In this document: one piece after another, positions 6,316 to 9,062 of the stretch
Position numbering within the stretch: position 1 is the first letter of the stretch
Layout: each line of letters begins with the position of its first letter
From: Candidatus Omnitrophota bacterium
GTDB lineage: Bacteria; Omnitrophota; Gorgyraeia; B26-G9
Assembly (NCBI GenBank): GCA_023136735.1
Contig: JAGLQQ010000176.1
Span: 1 to 9,062 of the forward strand
DNA: 9,062 bases
Reading direction: 5' to 3'
Translations under genes and position numbers: made by a program
Notes under the pieces: generated by a model
Databases searched by the model: none
What the model saw: only the letters and a program-made list of their open reading frames with translations
Told to the model about the DNA's origin: nothing

Positions 6316-8592
6316 TTGGATAAACATAAAATAAAAAACATTGGAAAGATTGCTGTTATTGGTAATTATATTCCGCGGAATTGCGGGATTGCTACTTTTA
6401 CAACCGACTTAAGCATGGCTTTAGCTAAAGAACTTAAAATCGAACGAGATTTAATAAATATTGCTATGGATGATATTCCTAAGGGTTATGATTATCCTTC
6501 ACCTGTAAAGTTTAGAGTACGGCAGAATATTCAATCTGATTATTTTTGGGCGGCGGATTATATTAATGCTCATCGATATGAAGCTGCGATTCTTCAGCAC
6601 GAATATGGAATCTTTGGCGGTGAAGATGGATCCAATATTCTTCATATGTTAAAGTCTTTGAAGATGCCTGTGCTTACAAATCTGCATACAGTACTTGAAA
6701 ACCCCTCAGACGGACAGCGAAAAGTAATGAATGGACTAGCGAAGTATTCTGATCGTCTGCTTGTTATGAGTAAAAAAGCATCTGATATTTTAACCCGAGT
6801 TTATGGTATTGATCGTAAAATGGTCTGTTTTGTTCCTCATGGAATACCTGATGTTTCTTTTGAGAAACAGGGATTATATAATAAACAGTTTGCATTGGAA
6901 AATAAAGATATCATACTTACTTTTGGTCTTCTTGCCCCTAATAAAGGCATTGAAAATATGATCGAGGCACTTCCGGCAATTGTAAAAAAATATCCTAATG
7001 TAACATATCTAATTTTGGGAAAAACTCATCCTCATGTATTGGATAAATCAGGAGATTCTTACCGTCATAGTTTGCAGCAATTGACCAAGAAATTAAAAAT
7101 GGATAAGCATGTACTTTTTCATAATCATTTCGTAGAACTTGATACACTTGTGCACTATATTCAAACTTCAAAAATATATTCAATTCCTTATTTAAAAAAA
7201 GAACAGATAACATCAGGAACACTTGCCTATGCTTTAGGAGTAGGCGCGGCAGTTGTTTCGACTCCGTTCTGGCACGCAGAAGAGCTATTGGCTGATGGTC
7301 GGGGATGTCTTGTGCCATTTAATAATTCAGCAGCTATGTCAAAGACCATCAATGAGCTATTGGCTAATGATAAAAAACGTGAATCAATGAGAGTTAAGGC
7401 ATATAAACATTGCCGAAATATGATATGGGAAGAGGTCGCCAGGCAGCATTTTGATATAATTTCCGATATAAACAAACGAAAATCTTTAGATAACTTAAAA
7501 GATGTTGTTTGGGAATATCATAAAATATTTAATGAACTACCTGAAATCAATTTATCTCATTTGAGAACTTTATCAGATAGCACTGGCATAATTCAACATG
7601 CTAAATATACAACACCGAATCTTCATCACGGTTATTGTGTTGATGATAATGCCCGCGCATTGATCGCAACTGCAATGTATTATTCATTGCGTAAAGATAA
7701 AACTGTATTACCTTTACTGCAAACATATTTGGCATTTTTGTATTATGCATTTAATGAAGAAACCGGCAGGTTCCGTAATTTCATGACTTATGATCGTCGT
7801 TGGCTTGAAGAAACCGGCAGTGAAGATTCTCATGCCCGCTCTCTTTGGAGTTTGGGTGTTATAGTTAAAGAAGCTCCAGATGATTCAATTCGCAACATTG
7901 CCATGCTTTTATTTAAAGAGGCCCTGCCTGCAATGAAACCCTTTACTTCGCCAAGAGCATGGGCCTTTGCGATACTGGGGCTGCAAGCATATCTGGCTGT
8001 TTACGAAGGGGATACCGATGCCTGTAATATGCGAAATCTTTTGGCCAATAAAATATATCAGTTGTTTAAAAATAATGCGACTGATCAGTGGCCGTGGTGT
8101 GAAGAAAAGGTAACATATGCCAACGCTATTTTACCACACGCGTTAATTGTCGCAGGGCAATGGGTGCCAAATTTAGACATGTATGCAATGGGTATAAAAT
8201 TACTGAGGTGGTTATTGAAAGTTCAAACAGCTCCAGAGGGACATTTGTCATTAATCGGCAATGATGGATGGCTCGACAAACAAGGTAATCATTCCAAATT
8301 TGGTCAACAGCCAATCGAAGCCATGAGTTTGATAAATGCGTGTTTAAATGTTTATATCAGCACAGGAGAAAAAAACTGGCTTCAAGAAAGTGAAAGATGC
8401 CTATCATGGTTCATGGGGCAGAATGATCTGCAAACCCCAGTATATGATTATAAAACCGGCGGTTGCGGTGATGGAATAGAAAGTTATGGAGTCAGCGCAA
8501 ATCAAGGCGCGGAATCCACATTGGCTTGGTTGGTCTCATTGATCAAAATGTACACAGCAATGGGAATACAGGTGGAACAAGAGGTTTGTTGA
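6316..8592 (+). CDS. GT4 glycosyltransferase fused to a C-terminal alpha/alpha-toroid-like domain
   Basis: 758 residues from a TTG start. Residues 11-385 are a GT-B fold of family GT4: KIAVIGNYIPRNCGIATFT at 11-29 (nucleotide-sugar transferase N-terminus), QHEYGIFGG at 94-102, TNLHTVL at 121-127, VPHGIPD at 173-179, GLLAPNKGIE at 204-213, and EQITSGTLAYALGVGAAVVS at 296-315. The E-x7-E motif keeps Glu296 but has Ala304 in the second place. Residues about 395-755 form a helical domain of about 360 residues with recurring conserved blocks, HHGYCVDDNARALI at 437-450, SEDSHARSLWSLG at 502-514, WPWCEEKVTYANAILPHAL at 592-610, GHLSLIGNDGW at 642-652, QQPIEAM at 664-670 and NQGAESTLAWL at 729-739. 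The pattern looks like an alpha/alpha toroid, as in many glycosidases and epimerases; the exact family is not recognised. Probably cytosolic. It would extend or edit the glycan handled by the GH130 pair. Last gene of the operon. Confidence 0.9.
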   Translation: MDKHKIKNIGKIAVIGNYIPRNCGIATFTTDLSMALAKELKIERDLINIAMDDIPKGYDYPSPVKFRVRQNIQSDYFWAADYINAHRYEAAILQHEYGIFGGEDGSNILHMLKSLKMPVLTNLHTVLENPSDGQRKVMNGLAKYSDRLLVMSKKASDILTRVYGIDRKMVCFVPHGIPDVSFEKQGLYNKQFALENKDIILTFGLLAPNKGIENMIEALPAIVKKYPNVTYLILGKTHPHVLDKSGDSYRHSLQQLTKKLKMDKHVLFHNHFVELDTLVHYIQTSKIYSIPYLKKEQITSGTLAYALGVGAAVVSTPFWHAEELLADGRGCLVPFNNSAAMSKTINELLANDKKRESMRVKAYKHCRNMIWEEVARQHFDIISDINKRKSLDNLKDVVWEYHKIFNELPEINLSHLRTLSDSTGIIQHAKYTTPNLHHGYCVDDNARALIATAMYYSLRKDKTVLPLLQTYLAFLYYAFNEETGRFRNFMTYDRRWLEETGSEDSHARSLWSLGVIVKEAPDDSIRNIAMLLFKEALPAMKPFTSPRAWAFAILGLQAYLAVYEGDTDACNMRNLLANKIYQLFKNNATDQWPWCEEKVTYANAILPHALIVAGQWVPNLDMYAMGIKLLRWLLKVQTAPEGHLSLIGNDGWLDKQGNHSKFGQQPIEAMSLINACLNVYISTGEKNWLQESERCLSWFMGQNDLQTPVYDYKTGGCGDGIESYGVSANQGAESTLAWLVSLIKMYTAMGIQVEQEVC

Positions 8593-8600
8593 GCTTATGA

Positions 8601-8696
8601 GATAATTTAATAGAAGCCGTCAGTAAAGAACTTAAAGAAATCCCCTCTGCCAACAAAAAGCTTGTAGAGATGACTGATCAAAAACGAAAATACTAA
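8601..8696 (+). pseudogene. Possible C-terminal remnant of a lost coding sequence
   Basis: The frame starting at 8601 reads 31 codons to a TAA at 8694-8696. Its product is charged and helix-like (EAVSKELKEIPSANKKLVEM within it), with no ATG at the start and a TGA just upstream. It looks more like protein sequence than random AT-rich DNA would, but it is short and no family is recognised. Chance is a real alternative. Confidence 0.2.
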
Positions 8697-8722
8697 AGAG
8701 GACAATCAAAAGGTTCTTAAAA

Positions 8723-8756
8723 ATATTTTTTATTTCCCCTCTCGAATAAAAAATAT
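8723..8756. terminator. Perfect 12-bp AT-only inverted repeat, possible terminator
   Basis: ATATTTTTTATT at 8723-8734 and its exact reverse complement AATAAAAAATAT at 8745-8756 enclose a 10-base pyrimidine-rich loop (8735-8744). On the plus strand no T-run follows. On the minus strand the stem is followed by TTTTAAG, so it could end transcription of the SEC-C-type gene at 8822-9020. A stem with no G-C pairs is weak for an intrinsic terminator; a protein-binding site is also possible. Confidence 0.4.
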
Positions 8757-8821
8757 CTAAATAGACTGAAGAATAAATATTGGAGTTTTTTGTTCCTTAA
8801 TACTGTGCGGCGTTTGAACGC

Positions 8822-9020
8822 TTATTGCTTCGAGGAGGGGGGAGGATCATCAAAATTTAGTATTCTTTTTTCATCTATTTGTACTTTTAATAGTGATTCT
8901 AAAATTTTTTGTGCTGTTTGAAAGGTTCTATTTAAACTCATAAGGCGGTCATTACCCAAACCTTCACTTATAGTGATTGCCGCTTCCGAAAGGACACGGT
9001 TCATTTCTTCCTGTCTTCAT
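8822..9020 (-). pseudogene. Frameshifted small SEC-C zinc-motif protein gene
   Basis: On the minus strand, GGAGG at 9027-9031 lies six bases before an ATG at 9020. This frame reads MKTGRNEPCPFGSGNHYK and then TGA at 8964-8966. The consensus SEC-C motif is CPCGSGKKYKKCC, so the match is clear, but the second Cys is Phe and the break comes exactly where the last two Cys are due. The other frame, open from 9004 to 8822, continues with GLGNDRLMSLNRTFQTAQKI to a TAA, and its downstream ATG has no good ribosome binding site. The simplest reading is one gene of about 65 codons with a small indel near 8962-8967. SEC-C motifs bind zinc and occur in SecA and many small proteins; the role here is unknown. 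Sequencing error would give the same picture. Read through as selenocysteine is unlikely, since TGA aligns to the Lys position and more stops follow. Confidence 0.6.
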
Positions 9021-9026
9021 TTGAAT

Positions 9027-9031
9027 CCTCC
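9027..9031 (-). promoter_or_regulatory. Shine-Dalgarno of the SEC-C-type gene
   Basis: GGAGG, read on the minus strand, lies six bases ahead of the ATG at 9020. It shows that translation once began there and not at the ATG at 9004, and so supports reading the two frames as one broken gene. Confidence 0.6.
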
Positions 9032-9062
9032 ACCGTAATATATTTTAACAAATTAATTGGCA

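Larger units (their letters stand above)
8593..8821. other. Post-operon gap without an intact gene
   Basis: This 229-base stretch follows the operon stop. It holds a possible coding remnant at 8601-8696 and an AT-only hairpin at 8723-8756, both listed separately. No standard GC-rich terminator with a U-tract is visible just after the operon. Confidence 0.5.

Noticed and set aside
8812..8823. Short hairpin GCGTT/AACGC with a 2-base loop
   Set aside because: Five base pairs with a loop too small to fold well, and no T-run on either side.
8964..8966. TGA in the SEC-C frame read as selenocysteine
   Set aside because: It aligns to a Lys position in the motif, not a Cys, and TAA and TGA stops follow four codons later in the same frame.
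1..9062. CRISPR arrays, insertion sequences, rRNA or complete tRNA genes
   Set aside because: No regularly spaced repeats, transposase motifs with terminal repeats, or structural RNA signatures were seen on either strand.

Overview
The window is AT-rich and reads like a chromosomal segment of an uncultured bacterium. The layout is one long leftward gene, a divergent intergenic region, a tight four-gene rightward operon, and a decayed tail. The best lineage guess is Candidatus Omnitrophota. The leftward protein is very long, exported and otherwise unrecognised, and it has a CLSP segment just after its signal peptide, a style I associate with that phylum. The operon type (GT4 plus GH130) also occurs in Bacteroidota, Planctomycetota and Thermotogota, so the lineage is an inference.

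Layout. 25-2127 (-) encodes a 700-residue protein with a signal peptide and a C-terminal Xre-like helix-turn-helix. 2128-2549 is a 422-base divergent intergenic region with an extended -10 promoter and a good Shine-Dalgarno for the rightward operon. 2550-8592 (+) holds four genes with a 1-base overlap and two 13-base gaps: a GT4 glycosyltransferase fused to a type II phosphomannose-isomerase cupin, a compact GH130 enzyme, a long GH130 enzyme, and a second GT4 glycosyltransferase fused to a probable alpha/alpha-toroid domain. 8593-9062 is a low-density tail with a 12-bp AT-only hairpin, a possible coding remnant, and a frameshifted SEC-C zinc-motif protein gene on the minus strand.

How the genes may work together. 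None of the four operon proteins has a visible signal peptide or membrane segment, so the pathway is probably cytosolic. GH130 enzymes act on beta-mannosides, mostly by reversible phosphorolysis to mannose-1-phosphate. A PMI-type cupin links mannose-6-phosphate with fructose-6-phosphate, and GT4 enzymes build glycans from nucleotide sugars. Together they suggest an intracellular mannose-containing oligosaccharide or polymer that is built and recycled, in outline like the Leishmania mannogen cycle, whose enzymes (GT108) are relatives of GH130. This system-level reading is inference; the family assignments are read from motifs.
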